Part shown: positions 54,239 through 62,814 of the stretch, in pieces
Position numbering within the stretch: position 1 is the stretch's first letter
How the letters are laid out: every line of letters starts with the position of its first letter
NCBI GenBank assembly: GCA_963745175.1
Contig: CAVUWK010000005.1
Span: 310,001-374,000, forward strand
DNA length: 64,000 nt
Origin: Bog-473 sp963745175
GTDB taxonomy: Bacteria > Actinomycetota > Acidimicrobiia > Acidimicrobiales > RAAP-2
Direction: 5' to 3'
The notes under the pieces: generated by a model
The model's database searches: none
What the model was told of the DNA's origin: nothing
Seen by the model: the letters and a program-made list of their open reading frames with translations, nothing else
Translations under genes and position numbers: made by a program

Positions 54239-54473
54239 AGTGCACCCGCGCCGACACACGGGTGGCGAGGGGTTTCTGGAGAAGTTAGATAACCAATCAC
54301 GAGCCACGCAAACCAGAAATCGAGCGAAACCTTTTCGCGCGCTCTTTCCCCAGGTCACGAAGGCTGCTGTTCGCGATATTTAGGTGAACTCCCTGCTCAG
54401 CGCATTTTTTGCCGAATTCAAGCTCAAACACCCAGGTCACAAGGTTCTCGTATTACGCACAACAGCGCGTGAT
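54239..54473 (-). other. AT-richer leader/promoter region of the rlpA-like gene, with direct repeats
   Basis: The 235 bp between tatD and the rlpA-like gene are clearly lower in GC than the flanks. GTGACCTGGG occurs twice in the direction of transcription, within 54350-54360 and 54432-54442, about 80 bp apart, each preceded by CTT or CTTC. TTATCTAACTT near 54284-54294 could hold a -10. I looked for a c-di-AMP (ydaO) riboswitch, which precedes many actinobacterial cell-wall hydrolase genes, but do not see its conserved core. Confidence 0.45.
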
Positions 54474-55287
54474 TTAGCTCCCTGTGGAAAACACCATGGC
54501 GGCCGCGGCCGCGCTGCGCTCCTTCACTTCGTCGACCGTGCAGCCCTTCACCGCGGCGATCGCCTCGCCGACGAGCGGAAGGTAGGACGGCTCGTTGGTA
54601 CGGCCCCGATGGGGCACCGGCGCGAGGAACGGACTGTCCGTCTCGACGAGCAATCGGTCGAGCGGGCAACGCGCCGCGGCCTCTCGCACGTCGCCCGCGT
54701 TCTTGAACGTCACGATGCCGCTGAACGAGACGTACATGCCGACGCGCAGGCAGCGCTCGACCTCTTCGGGGCCGCCGGTGAAGCAGTGCAGCACGGTGCG
54801 TGCGGGCACGCCTTCCGCCTGCAGCACGTCGAAGAGATCGGGCCACGCGTCGCGCGCGTGGATCACGAGCGCGAGGTCGTGCGCGTGAGCCAGCGCGATC
54901 TGCGCGGCGAACGCGGCGCGCTGCGCGTCGCGCGGCGAGTGCTCGTAGTAGTAGTCCAGCCCGCACTCGCCGACCGCGACGACCGCGCCGTCGTTGACCG
55001 CCAGCTCGCGCGCCAGCAGGGCCGCCACCTCGTCCACGCCCTCGCTCGCCTCGTGCGGGTGCAGCCCGACGGAGGCCCACGCCCGGGGGGTCGCGCCCTC
55101 GGCCGCCGTGGCCCGGGCCAGCGCCACCGCCTGGTCCGAGGTGGCGGCTCCCGTCCCGATGCAGACCAGGCGGTCGATGCCGGCCTGCCCGGCCCGGGCC
55201 AGGACGGGCTCCAGGGCGCTCGCCCCCGCCCCGTCCCGGGAGGTACTCCTCCTGGACGTGGCAGTGGGAGTCGAACCAGCCCGCCAA
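54474..55287 (-). CDS. tatD: TatD family metal-dependent DNase
   Basis: A TIM-barrel hydrolase with two metals. Start is TTG 55287, 2 bp from the metG stop, giving AGWFDSHCHVQEEYLP with the HxH metal ligands. One break near 55230 leads to LEPVLARAGQAGIDRLVCIG. Then ASVGLHPHEASEGVDEVAAL, AVGECGLDYYYEHSPRDAQR, LVIHARDAWPDLFDVLQAEG, TVLHCFTGGPEEVERCL, YVSFSGIVTFKN and DRLLVETDSPFLAPVPHRGR supply the remaining ligands (Glu, His, His, Asp). It ends AAMVFSTGS. About 271 codons. The order metG-tatD matches Rv1007-Rv1008. Confidence 0.95.
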
Positions 55288-55288
55288 G

Positions 55289-56839
55289 TCAGGCCTTGCG
55301 CCGCGGGAACAGGGGGTCGCCCTTCACGACCGCCACGCCGCCCGGGTAGCCGCCCCACGCGGCGTCACCTGGGAGCCGTGCCGCCGAGGGGTCGCCCGCC
55401 AGGCCGATCCGGCGCCAGACCTCGGCCGCGGTCGAGGGCATGGCCGGAGCGATGAGGACGGCCACGATCCGCAGGACCTCGAGGGCGTCGCCCAGCACCG
55501 CGTCGACGGCCGGGCCGGGCTCCATCTTCCAGGGCTCGGCCGCCTCGAGCTCCGCGTTGGCCGCGCCGATGAGCCGCCACGTCTCTTCGAGCGCCTCGTG
55601 CGGCGCCCAGCGGGACCAGGCGGCCGTCGCCGCCTCGAGCACGGCGGCCGCCACGCCGGCGAGCTCGCTCTCGGCATTGCAGGCGGGGCCGACGCCGCCG
55701 CACTTGGATGTGACCACGGTCGTGACCCGCGAGACCAGGTTGCCGAGGTTGTTGGCCAGGTCCGCGTTGTAGCGGGCGACGATGCCCTCGTAGGAGAAGT
55801 CGCCGTCACCGCCGAGGGCCACGTCGCGCAGCAGGTGGTAGCGCAGCGGGTCGACGCCGAAGTCGTCGGCCAGCGCCAGGGGCGACACGTCGGTGATCTT
55901 CAGCGGCGCGGCGCCTTCGCCGCCGGCCAGCCCCGAAGCGATCATCGTCTTGCCGAGCTTCTGCCCGCCCATGAGCAGGTAGCCGTGGACGAAGATCTCA
56001 ACCGGCGGCTCGATACCCGCGGCCATGCACATGGCGGGCCACCACACGCAGTGGAACTTGAGGATGTCCTTGCCGATCAGGTGGTGGGCGGCGCCCCAGC
56101 GGGCATCGAACGTGACGGGATCCCCGCCGTACCCTGCGACCGTCAGGTAGTTGATGAGCGCGTCGTACCAGACGTAGAACACATGGCCGCTGTCCCACGG
56201 CACCGGCACGCCCCACGTGAACGAGGTGCGGGTGATCGACACGTCACGCAGGCCGCCCCGGATGAACCCCAGCGCCTCGTTGCGCTTGGAGGTCGGCCGG
56301 ACGAAATCGGGGTGGCCGTCGTAGTAGTCGAGCAGGCGCTGCTCGAACTCGCTGAGCTTGAAGAAGTAGTTGTCCTCCTCCATCTCAATGACGGGGCGGC
56401 CGTGCACGGGGCACTTGCCGTCCACGAGCTGGTCCTCGGTGTAGTAGTCCTCGCACGAGACGCAGTAGAGCCCCCAGTAGGGCCTGAGCTCGATGAAGCC
56501 GTTGTCGTAGATGCGCTGCAGGAACTCCTGCACCACCGCGTAGTGCCGCGGCTCGGTGGTGCGGATGAAGTCGTCGTTGGAGATGTCGAGCCGCTTCCAC
56601 GCCTCGACGAAGCGGGCCGACGTGCGGTCGGTCCACTCTTTCGGGGTGGTCTCGTTCGCCTCCGCCGCCTCGACGATCTTGGCGCCGTGCTCGTCGGTGC
56701 CCGTCATGAACCAGACGTCGTCACCCAGCAGGCGGTGCCAGCGGGCCAGGGCGTCGGCGTTGACCGTGGTGTACGCGGTGCCCACGTGCGGCGCGTCGTT
56801 GACGTAGTAGATCGGGGTGGTCAGGTAGTAGGGGGGCAC
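55289..56839 (-). CDS. metG: Methionyl-tRNA synthetase with variant signature motifs
   Basis: Class I synthetase charging tRNA-Met; 516 residues, intact. PPYYLTTPIYYVNDAPHVGT shows HVGT where HIGH is usual. VWFMTGTDEHGAKIVEAAEA, the zinc knuckle YCVSCEDYYTEDQLVDGKCP, GLRDVSITRTSFTWGVPVP, VFYVWYDALINYL and KDILKFHCVWWPAMCMAAG are standard. The second signature is GGQKLGKTMIASG, where KMSKS or KMSKT is expected, followed by a longer loop before LADDFGVDPLRYHLLRDVAL. The anticodon-binding domain ends the protein. The start is GTG 56839; longer upstream frames run into rsmI and are rejected. It has no C-terminal tRNA-binding extension. Confidence 0.93.
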   Translation of the reverse strand: MPPYYLTTPIYYVNDAPHVGTAYTTVNADALARWHRLLGDDVWFMTGTDEHGAKIVEAAEANETTPKEWTDRTSARFVEAWKRLDISNDDFIRTTEPRHYAVVQEFLQRIYDNGFIELRPYWGLYCVSCEDYYTEDQLVDGKCPVHGRPVIEMEEDNYFFKLSEFEQRLLDYYDGHPDFVRPTSKRNEALGFIRGGLRDVSITRTSFTWGVPVPWDSGHVFYVWYDALINYLTVAGYGGDPVTFDARWGAAHHLIGKDILKFHCVWWPAMCMAAGIEPPVEIFVHGYLLMGGQKLGKTMIASGLAGGEGAAPLKITDVSPLALADDFGVDPLRYHLLRDVALGGDGDFSYEGIVARYNADLANNLGNLVSRVTTVVTSKCGGVGPACNAESELAGVAAAVLEAATAAWSRWAPHEALEETWRLIGAANAELEAAEPWKMEPGPAVDAVLGDALEVLRIVAVLIAPAMPSTAAEVWRRIGLAGDPSAARLPGDAAWGGYPGGVAVVKGDPLFPRRKA

Positions 56840-56861
56840 GGCCGGTAGCGTACCGGCGCCC

Positions 56862-57761
56862 TCAGGCGCGGCCCGACGTGCCCTCGCCGCTGCGGGCCGT
56901 CTCCCGCACGCGCAGCGCAGCCTCGTAGGCGCGTCGGCGGGGCACGTCGAGCGACGCCGCCACACGCTCGGCGACCTGGCGCGGCCCTGCCGTCGGGTCG
57001 TCGTCCAACGCCTCACGCACCGCCGCCTCCACCGTCGCCTCGTCCGGCGGCGCCGCGGCCGGGGCTCCGCCGACCACGAGGACGATCTCGCCCCGGACGT
57101 CCCGTGCCGCAAAGGTGGCCGCCGCCTCGCCGAGCGCGCCCCGCCAGACCTCCTCGTGCAGCTTGGTCAGCTCGCGCACCACCGCGACCGGCCGCTCGGG
57201 ATCGGTGGCCGCCAGCTCCGCGAGCGTGGCCGCGGTCCGGCTGGGGGCCTCGAGCACGACGGAGGTGCGGGCGTCGGCCATGAATGCCGCGATGCGGCGG
57301 CGGCGTTCGGGTCCCTTGCGGGGCAGGAATCCCTCCACGCAGAAGCGGTCCGCCGGCAGGCCACTCACCACCAGCGCGCCCACCACCGAGGAAGGACCGG
57401 GCACGGTGGTCACCGTCTCGCCCGCGGCGGCGAGCTGCGCCGCCAGCCAGGCTCCCGGGTCCGAGATCCCGGGTGTGCCTGCATCACTGACGACGGCCAC
57501 CGTCGCACCGCCGGCCACGGCGCCGGCCACACGGTCGAGGCGCGCCGCTTCGTTGTGCCCGTGCAGCGAGAGGAGGCGGTCACCGTTCGGTCCCTTCGCC
57601 GTGATCCCGCTGGCCGACAGGAGGGCTCGGGTCCGACGCGTGTCCTCGCAGCAGATCAGGTCGGCCGTGGCCAGCACCTCGCGCGCCCGGGGCGAGAGAT
57701 CACCCAGGTTCCCGATCGGCGTGGCCACCAGCACGAGCCGGCCTCGCCGTTCCTCGCTCAC
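56862..57761 (-). CDS. rsmI: 16S rRNA 2'-O-ribose C1402 methyltransferase RsmI
   Basis: RsmI methylates the ribose of C1402 in 16S rRNA. An intact 299-residue tetrapyrrole-methylase fold: RLVLVATPIGNLGDLSPRAR, LICCEDTRRTRALLSASGI, LLSLHGHNEAARLDRVAGAV, VAVVSDAGTPGISDPGAWLA, TVPGPSSVVGALVVSGLPAD, RFCVEGFLPRKGPERRRRIA and VVLEAPSRTAATLAELAA all match. The C-terminal helical HTH-like part ends RVRETARSGEGTSGRA. The start is GTG 57761, which overlaps the DUF192 stop (GTGA). MetG follows 22 bp later. The order rsmI then metG resembles Rv1003-Rv1007. Confidence 0.94.
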   Translation of the reverse strand: MSEERRGRLVLVATPIGNLGDLSPRAREVLATADLICCEDTRRTRALLSASGITAKGPNGDRLLSLHGHNEAARLDRVAGAVAGGATVAVVSDAGTPGISDPGAWLAAQLAAAGETVTTVPGPSSVVGALVVSGLPADRFCVEGFLPRKGPERRRRIAAFMADARTSVVLEAPSRTAATLAELAATDPERPVAVVRELTKLHEEVWRGALGEAAATFAARDVRGEIVLVVGGAPAAAPPDEATVEAAVREALDDDPTAGPRQVAERVAASLDVPRRRAYEAALRVRETARSGEGTSGRA

Positions 57762-58120
57762 GGCATGCCGCTTGCTGCACCGTTCGGGACCTCGCGCACC
57801 TCGAGCTGGTCGCCCACCTGCACGCCCCAGCGCTCGAGCGACCCGGCCTCGGTCTGGACCGCGCTGTGGGCCGCCCGCCCGCCGATGGCGACCCGCCACG
57901 GCTTGAGGCGCCTCATGCGGACCACCGTGAGGTCGGTCGAGAGGAACGCCACGTCAATGGTGAATTTCATGCCCGCCGTGTGCACGGTGCGGGCCCGCTC
58001 CACGTGCAGCGCCCCCTCGCAGCCCGGGCGGCCGCGCAGCGCGCCACGCTCGGCCGGCGAGTCGGCCATTTCGAGCGCGCACACCACGTCGCCGTCCCGC
58101 AGCAGCCATCCGGACCGCAT
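57758..58120 (-). CDS. DUF192 family protein
   Basis: An intact 120-residue protein. LEMADSPAERGALRGRPGCE, GALHVERARTVHTAGMKFTI and DVAFLSTDLTVVRMRRLKPW are the DUF192 core (the usual form has FWMKNT-like text at TAGMKF), then AIGGRAAHSAVQTEAGSLER and WGVQVGDQLEV. No enzyme activity is established for the family. It begins with ATG 58120, 7 nt after a TAGCCT box, and its stop overlaps the rsmI GTG, so it heads the operon DUF192-rsmI-metG-tatD. Confidence 0.87.
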   Translation of the reverse strand: MRSGWLLRDGDVVCALEMADSPAERGALRGRPGCEGALHVERARTVHTAGMKFTIDVAFLSTDLTVVRMRRLKPWRVAIGGRAAHSAVQTEAGSLERWGVQVGDQLEVREVPNGAASGMP

Positions 58121-58127
58121 TCGCCTG

Positions 58128-58133
58128 AGGCTA
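58128..58133 (-). promoter_or_regulatory. Leaderless -10 box (TAGCCT) for the DUF192-rsmI-metG operon
   Basis: On the minus strand TAGCCT is followed by 7 nt and ATG 58120. It shares a 53-bp divergent region with the bL37 promoter. Confidence 0.6.
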
Positions 58134-58158
58134 CCGGACCGCCTGCCGCTTTCCGTCT

Positions 58159-58164
58159 AGGCTC
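58159..58164 (+). promoter_or_regulatory. -10 box (TAGGCT) for bL37
   Basis: TAGGCT ends 9 nt before ATG 58174, giving a leader of at most a few bases. Confidence 0.55.
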
Positions 58165-58173
58165 TCCCCTTCA

Positions 58174-58257
58174 TGTCGAAACGAACGGTCAAGCGCAAGC
58201 TCAGGACGAAGAAGAAGGCCAACCACGGCAAGAAGCCGAACTGCGGCCGCGGCTGAC
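58174..58257 (+). CDS. Ribosomal protein bL37
   Basis: A 27-residue basic protein, MSKRTVKRKLRTKKKANHGK followed by KPNCGRG. The ANHGKxPN block and the run of Lys and Arg match bL37, the tiny actinobacterial large-subunit protein found on mycobacterial ribosomes. The final CGRG extends a little beyond the usual end. It has its own TAGGCT promoter box and is divergent from DUF192. Identification rests on this short motif, so confidence is moderate to high. Confidence 0.8.
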
Positions 58258-58295
58258 GCCACCCACCGAAGGCCTCGGCGCCACCGCCTGAGGCC

Positions 58296-59156
58296 TCACA
58301 AACCGTTCCAGGCAACTCTCCGCGACGCCAGCACGCCGCACAGCGTGGTGGGCACGTCCGAGATGATCCCGTCCACCCCGAGGTCGAGCAGGCGCTCCAT
58401 CGACTCCGTGTCGTTGACCGTCCACACGTGCACGGCCTTGCCGGCTCGGTGCGCCGCCGCCACGAAGGGCTCGTCGACGACGACCAGGTCCCCCTGGCGC
58501 TCGGGCACCTGGTAGGCGACCGCCGGGATCTCGGGCATGACCTCGCCGGCCTGTACGGCCCGCCAGGCCTCCGCCGTCGCCATGGTGCCCGCCGAGGTCG
58601 GCACCGAGGGGGCGACGCCGCGGAAGGCGTCCGTCGCCTGATCGAGGAACGAGGCCACCATCACGTCGTCCGTGCGGCCGAACTCGGCCAGCAGCCGGGC
58701 CAGCGACTCCTCGTAGGGGGCGACCACGGGCGCCGTCTGCTTGATGTCGAGGTTCAGGACGACCCCGGGGAACCGCTCCAGGACCTCACGCAGCGTGGCG
58801 ATGCCGAAGGATCGGTCCGACGGGGCGCGACCGCGGAACGGGTAGTCGGCAGCGGGCCGCCCCGGCGTGACATCGGCGCCGGGGATCCACCAGTACGAGA
58901 AATCCATCTCGCGCAGCTGCGCCAGCGTGAAGGACGCGATGGCGCCCCGGCCGGCGGTGGTGCGGTCGACCGTGGCGTCGTGGCACACGACCAGCTCGCC
59001 ATCGGCCGTCGCATGCACGTCGAGCTCCACCCCCGTGGCGCCGGCCTCGAGCGCGTGGGCGATGGCATGGAGCGTCGACGAGGGCGCCTCCCAGGCGCCG
59101 CCCTGGTGCGCATAGGCGATCACCCTGCGCTCGAGCCACGTCGACATCTCGCTCAC
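58296..59156 (-). CDS. Glycerophosphodiester phosphodiesterase
   Basis: An intact 286-residue GDPD TIM barrel that hydrolyses glycerophosphodiesters to glycerol 3-phosphate and an alcohol. VIAYAHQGGAWEAPSSTLHA (catalytic His; HQGG replaces the usual HRG), GATGVELDVHATADGELVVC (metal-binding ELD), HDATVDRTTAGRG (second catalytic His), GVVLNLDIKQ (metal ligand) and VHVWTVNDTESMERLLDLGV, DGIISDVP are the family blocks. There is no signal peptide. GTG 59156 is preferred to ATG 59147 because TACCGT (59164-59169) lies 7 nt upstream. The His-Gln change at HRG is worth noting. Confidence 0.9.
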   Translation of the reverse strand: MSEMSTWLERRVIAYAHQGGAWEAPSSTLHAIAHALEAGATGVELDVHATADGELVVCHDATVDRTTAGRGAIASFTLAQLREMDFSYWWIPGADVTPGRPAADYPFRGRAPSDRSFGIATLREVLERFPGVVLNLDIKQTAPVVAPYEESLARLLAEFGRTDDVMVASFLDQATDAFRGVAPSVPTSAGTMATAEAWRAVQAGEVMPEIPAVAYQVPERQGDLVVVDEPFVAAAHRAGKAVHVWTVNDTESMERLLDLGVDGIISDVPTTLCGVLASRRVAWNGL

Positions 59157-59163
59157 CGGCCCG

Positions 59164-59169
59164 ACGGTA
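59164..59169 (-). promoter_or_regulatory. Leaderless -10 box (TACCGT) for the phosphodiesterase gene
   Basis: The minus strand has TACCGT followed by 7 nt and GTG 59156, supporting that start. Confidence 0.5.
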
Positions 59170-59232
59170 ACAGCCGTCGAACGGACCGGCGCCGCCGGTG
59201 GCGGGCGAAGCCGGGGGCCGCCGTGGCCCGCC

Positions 59233-59238
59233 TATCCT
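59233..59238 (+). promoter_or_regulatory. -10 box (TATCCT) for the 59247-61145 operon
   Basis: TATCCT ends 8 nt before GTG 59247. It drives the unknown protein, SCO1-like and lipoprotein genes, which overlap each other. Confidence 0.5.
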
Positions 59239-59246
59239 CGTGCCGC

Positions 59247-59862
59247 GTGCTCGATCATCTCCTCGTCGACGTCATCGGCACCATCCGTGCCTCCTTCGAC
59301 CGGGCCCTGCTGCAGCGCCAGGCCGTCGAGGAGCGATTCCAGGTCGACGTGTTTCTCGGCGACGTGTCCTGGGAGACCTCCTACAGCCTGCCCGGCGAGG
59401 AGCAACCACCCCGGGTGCGCGGCGGACGTCTCGGTGGACTGGCCCACCTGGAGCCAGACCTCCTACCGCAGCTGGTCGATCGGCGAGCCGCCCGACGAGC
59501 TCCCCGAAGTGGTGATCGAGGTGGCGTTGCGCGTGCAGCGCATGGCCGAGGCGCCCGATACGGAGAAGGTCATGGCGGCCCTGCCCGCCAGCGGGCCGCT
59601 CGGTGGTGAGCCGGCCGACCTGGTCCGCACCGCCACCACGATCGAGCAGGTGCGCACCGAGACGGACGAAGCCCACGGCGGCATGCGCTGGGCCGCCGAG
59701 GCGACGTACGAGGGCTCCGTGCGCTTCAGCGAGCACCAGTTGGAGGAGCCGTCGACCCTGGTCCCGGTCTTCGACGACCTGACCCGCTGGATCGCCTCGA
59801 CGCTGATCTCGTTGGCCGACCTCCCCTTCACCTTCCTTCCTCCCGGGGAGGACGACGCCTGA
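59247..59862 (+). CDS. Protein of unknown function upstream of a SCO1-like gene
   Basis: About 205 codons, not recognised. VLDHLLVDVIGTIRASFDRA, LLQRQAVEERFQVDVFLGDV and SWETSYSLPGEEQPPRVR form the first part. Removing one G near 59430 joins it to ADVSVDWPTWSQTSYRSWSI, GEPPDELPEVVIEVALRVQR, TTIEQVRTETDEAHGGMRWA and STLVPVFDDLTRWIASTLIS. The alternating beta pattern (DVFLGDVSWETSYSLP; ADVSVDW) suggests a compact mixed fold, without membrane segments or Cys pairs. It overlaps the SCO1-like start (59859-59862) and is therefore co-translated with it; a cytoplasmic helper in that operon is one possibility. Confidence 0.7.
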
Positions 59863-60623
59863 CCCGCCTTGCTCCGCGCCGAACCCCCGTCGCCATCCTC
59901 ACTGTCGCTCTCGCCCTCGGCGTGCTGCTCGCCGCCTGTGGCTCGTCCGCGCCCGGCGCGCCACCGCCGGGCCAGGGTCTCGTGCTCGACCGGCCCACCC
60001 CGCAGAGCGTGCCGCTGGTCAACCAGCGGGGCCAAGCCGTGTCGCTCGCCGCGCTGCGGGGCAAGGTGGTGGTGCTCGCGCCCTTCCTCTCCCTCTGCCA
60101 GGACGAGTGCCCGCTCGTCACCGGCGCCTTCATCTCCCTGCAGCGCGACCTGCGCGCCGCCGGAGCGGCGGACCGGGTCGTCTTCGTCGAGGCCACCGTG
60201 GACCCGGACCGCGACACGGTGGCCCGCCTGGCCGCGTACCAGAAGGAGTTCGGGGCCGACTGGGACCTCTGGACGGGCACGAAGGCCGACATCGCCGCCT
60301 TCTGGAAGCCGTTCGGCGTCGAGTACCAGATCGTTCCCGAGGAACAGCCGCCGAAGACGGACTGGTACACCGGCCAGCCGCTGACCTACGACGTCGACCA
60401 CACCGACGGCTACATCCTCATCAGCACCACCGGCCGCGAGCGCTTCGTCGACGCCTCGGCGCCCAACGAGAAGGGCGTCCTCGACCCGAAGCTGCGCGGT
60501 CTCCTCAACGACGGTGGCCTGCACGACCTGCAGAACCCGCAGGCACCCGACTGGACGACGGCCGACGCCCTGGCCTCCATCAGCTGGCTGCTCGGCACGA
60601 ACATCCCGGCGTCGGGCCCGTGA
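59859..60623 (+). CDS. SCO1/SenC/PrrC family lipoprotein, thioredoxin fold
   Basis: An intact lipoprotein of about 254 codons. The N-terminus LTRLAPRRTPVAILTVALAL, GVLLAACGSS gives a signal peptide with lipobox LAAC. The thioredoxin fold follows: PLVNQRGQAVSLAALRGKVV, VLAPFLSLCQDECPLVTGAF with the CxxxC copper/redox pair, VVFVEATVDPDRDTVARLAA, DWDLWTGTKADIAAFWKPFG and YDVDHTDGYILISTTGRERF with the metal-ligand His. It should deliver copper or reduce thiols during cytochrome oxidase assembly. No ATG or GTG precedes the signal peptide; CTG 59859 overlapping the upstream stop (CTGA) is the only good start. Confidence 0.88.
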   Translation: MTRLAPRRTPVAILTVALALGVLLAACGSSAPGAPPPGQGLVLDRPTPQSVPLVNQRGQAVSLAALRGKVVVLAPFLSLCQDECPLVTGAFISLQRDLRAAGAADRVVFVEATVDPDRDTVARLAAYQKEFGADWDLWTGTKADIAAFWKPFGVEYQIVPEEQPPKTDWYTGQPLTYDVDHTDGYILISTTGRERFVDASAPNEKGVLDPKLRGLLNDGGLHDLQNPQAPDWTTADALASISWLLGTNIPASGP

Positions 60624-61145
60624 TGGTGAGGTCGCTGCGCCGCTCCGCCCTCGTCGTTCCGGCAGCGCTGGCCGCCCTCGCCCTCGCACTGTCCGCCTGT
60701 GGCGGGGCAGGGGTGACGACGCTGTCGGCCCCGCCCACCACCGACCCGTCGCTCACGCTGACACTGCAGCACTCCCCGGTCGGGCCGATCCTGGCCACCG
60801 GCGGCGGCGACACCTTGTATGACTTCGTCCCCGACACCCCGACCCACAGCGCCTGCCTCAACGACGGCTGCGTGTTCCAGTGGCCGCCGCTCGTCGACGG
60901 CGGGGCGGTGCGCGTCGGCAAGGGGGTGGACCGCTCCCTGGTGGGCACGCTGCGCCGGCCCGACGGCTCGACCCAGCTCTCCTACGGCGGCCACCCGCTC
61001 TACACCTACAACGGCGACGTGGCGCCCGGCGTGGTCATGGGGCAGGCCATCGACCAGGACGGGGGCCTCTGGTACGTGCTCGACGCGGCCGGGAAGCAGG
61101 TCACGACCGGGTTCAGCGTCACCCCGTGCCAACAGCAACGGCTGA
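60623..61145 (+). CDS. Secreted lipoprotein with COG4315 repeat domain
   Basis: Signal peptide MVRSLRRSALVVPAALAALA, LALSACGG with lipobox LSAC. The mature part holds DTLYDFVPDTPTHSACLNDG, CVFQWPPLVDGGAVRVGKGV, STQLSYGGHPLYTYNGDVAP and VMGQAIDQDGGLWYVLDAAG, two copies of the COG4315 (Lipoprotein_15) unit with its WPPL and GHPLYTY hallmarks. The frame stays open to 61405, but it then runs through a terminator hairpin; dropping one T near 61127 gives the ending FSVTPANSNG and a stop at 61143-61145. Start overlaps the SCO1-like stop (TGATG). Family function is unknown; haem or metal binding has been suggested for relatives. Confidence 0.78.
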
Positions 61146-61241
61146 GCCCAGGGGGTCCAAAGCGGGGGCGCGACCGACCCGCCCGGCTCGGCGGGTATAA
61201 CTGGGGTTACACCTACGTCAGTCACGATGACAAGGGTGGCA

Positions 61242-61273
61242 GCGGCCCCTCCTCCACCCAAACGAGGGGCCGC
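61242..61273 (+). terminator. Transcription terminator hairpin after the SCO1/lipoprotein operon
   Basis: GCGGCCCCTC and GAGGGGCCGC form a perfect 10-bp stem around a 12-nt loop, followed by TT. It lies about 100 bp downstream of the likely lipoprotein stop and before the convergent gene at 61352-61624, so it may serve both strands. Confidence 0.7.
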
Positions 61274-61351
61274 TTCGCGTGGCGGCCGTCCTTCCCAGCC
61301 CCACTATTGCGGACAGGTCGCCCGCGAAGCGGGACCCGTCGGTCGAGGCGC

Positions 61352-61624
61352 TTACCGACTGTCGGCGTCGAGGACGGGAATGACCTTCAGGTCATCGGGC
61401 GGTGAAATGCCGCTCGCCTTCATCCCTTCGGCCAACGGACCATCCGCGAAGCTCTGCCACGCCTCGGCGCTGGGCCAGAAGTCGACGATCCCGACTTGGC
61501 TGCCGACTTCCTGGGCGGAGTGAAAAAGAAGCCCGGCTGGGATCGCGAGCCCGAGCATCTGGTCGTGCATACCCCGGTACGTCTCGACGTTCGCCTTGAG
61601 GGTGAACGTGACCATGACTGCCAT
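61352..61624 (-). CDS. Antibiotic biosynthesis monooxygenase-fold (ABM-like) protein
   Basis: An intact 90-residue protein. VMVTFTLKANVETYRGMHDQ, MLGLAIPAGLLFHSAQEVGS and QVGIVDFWPSAEAWQSFADG with LAEGMKASGISPPDDLKVIP follow the ferredoxin-like beta-alpha-beta pattern of small dimeric alpha/beta barrels (ABM and relatives). The Trp-containing WPSAEAWQSF segment is typical. ATG 61624 is preceded by an AAGGGA ribosome site 8 nt upstream, unlike the leaderless genes nearby. Its role is unknown; relatives degrade haem or hydroxylate quinols, while others are only binding proteins. Confidence 0.8.
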   Translation of the reverse strand: MAVMVTFTLKANVETYRGMHDQMLGLAIPAGLLFHSAQEVGSQVGIVDFWPSAEAWQSFADGPLAEGMKASGISPPDDLKVIPVLDADSR

Positions 61625-61716
61625 TCGACGGATCCCTTCTGATTTGGAGGGCAGACGCTAGTCGGGATCGACCCCGACGTCGTGAGCAACCGCGTGACCG
61701 GTGACAACGACGAGGC

Positions 61717-62802
<1,086 letters not shown>

Positions 62803-62814
62803 GCGGCCGCCCGG

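Noticed and set aside
54239..54473. Possible c-di-AMP (ydaO) riboswitch before the rlpA-like gene
   Set aside because: The gene context fits, but the conserved core segments of that riboswitch are not visible on the minus strand.
56840..57112. Longer N-terminus for methionyl-tRNA synthetase
   Set aside because: The extra residues are low-complexity Arg-rich text overlapping rsmI; the conserved protein begins at PPYYLTTPIYY, directly after GTG 56839.
61146..61405. C-terminal extension of the COG4315 lipoprotein to 61405
   Set aside because: The added stretch has no family similarity and crosses a strong terminator hairpin; a one-base change gives a natural stop at 61145.
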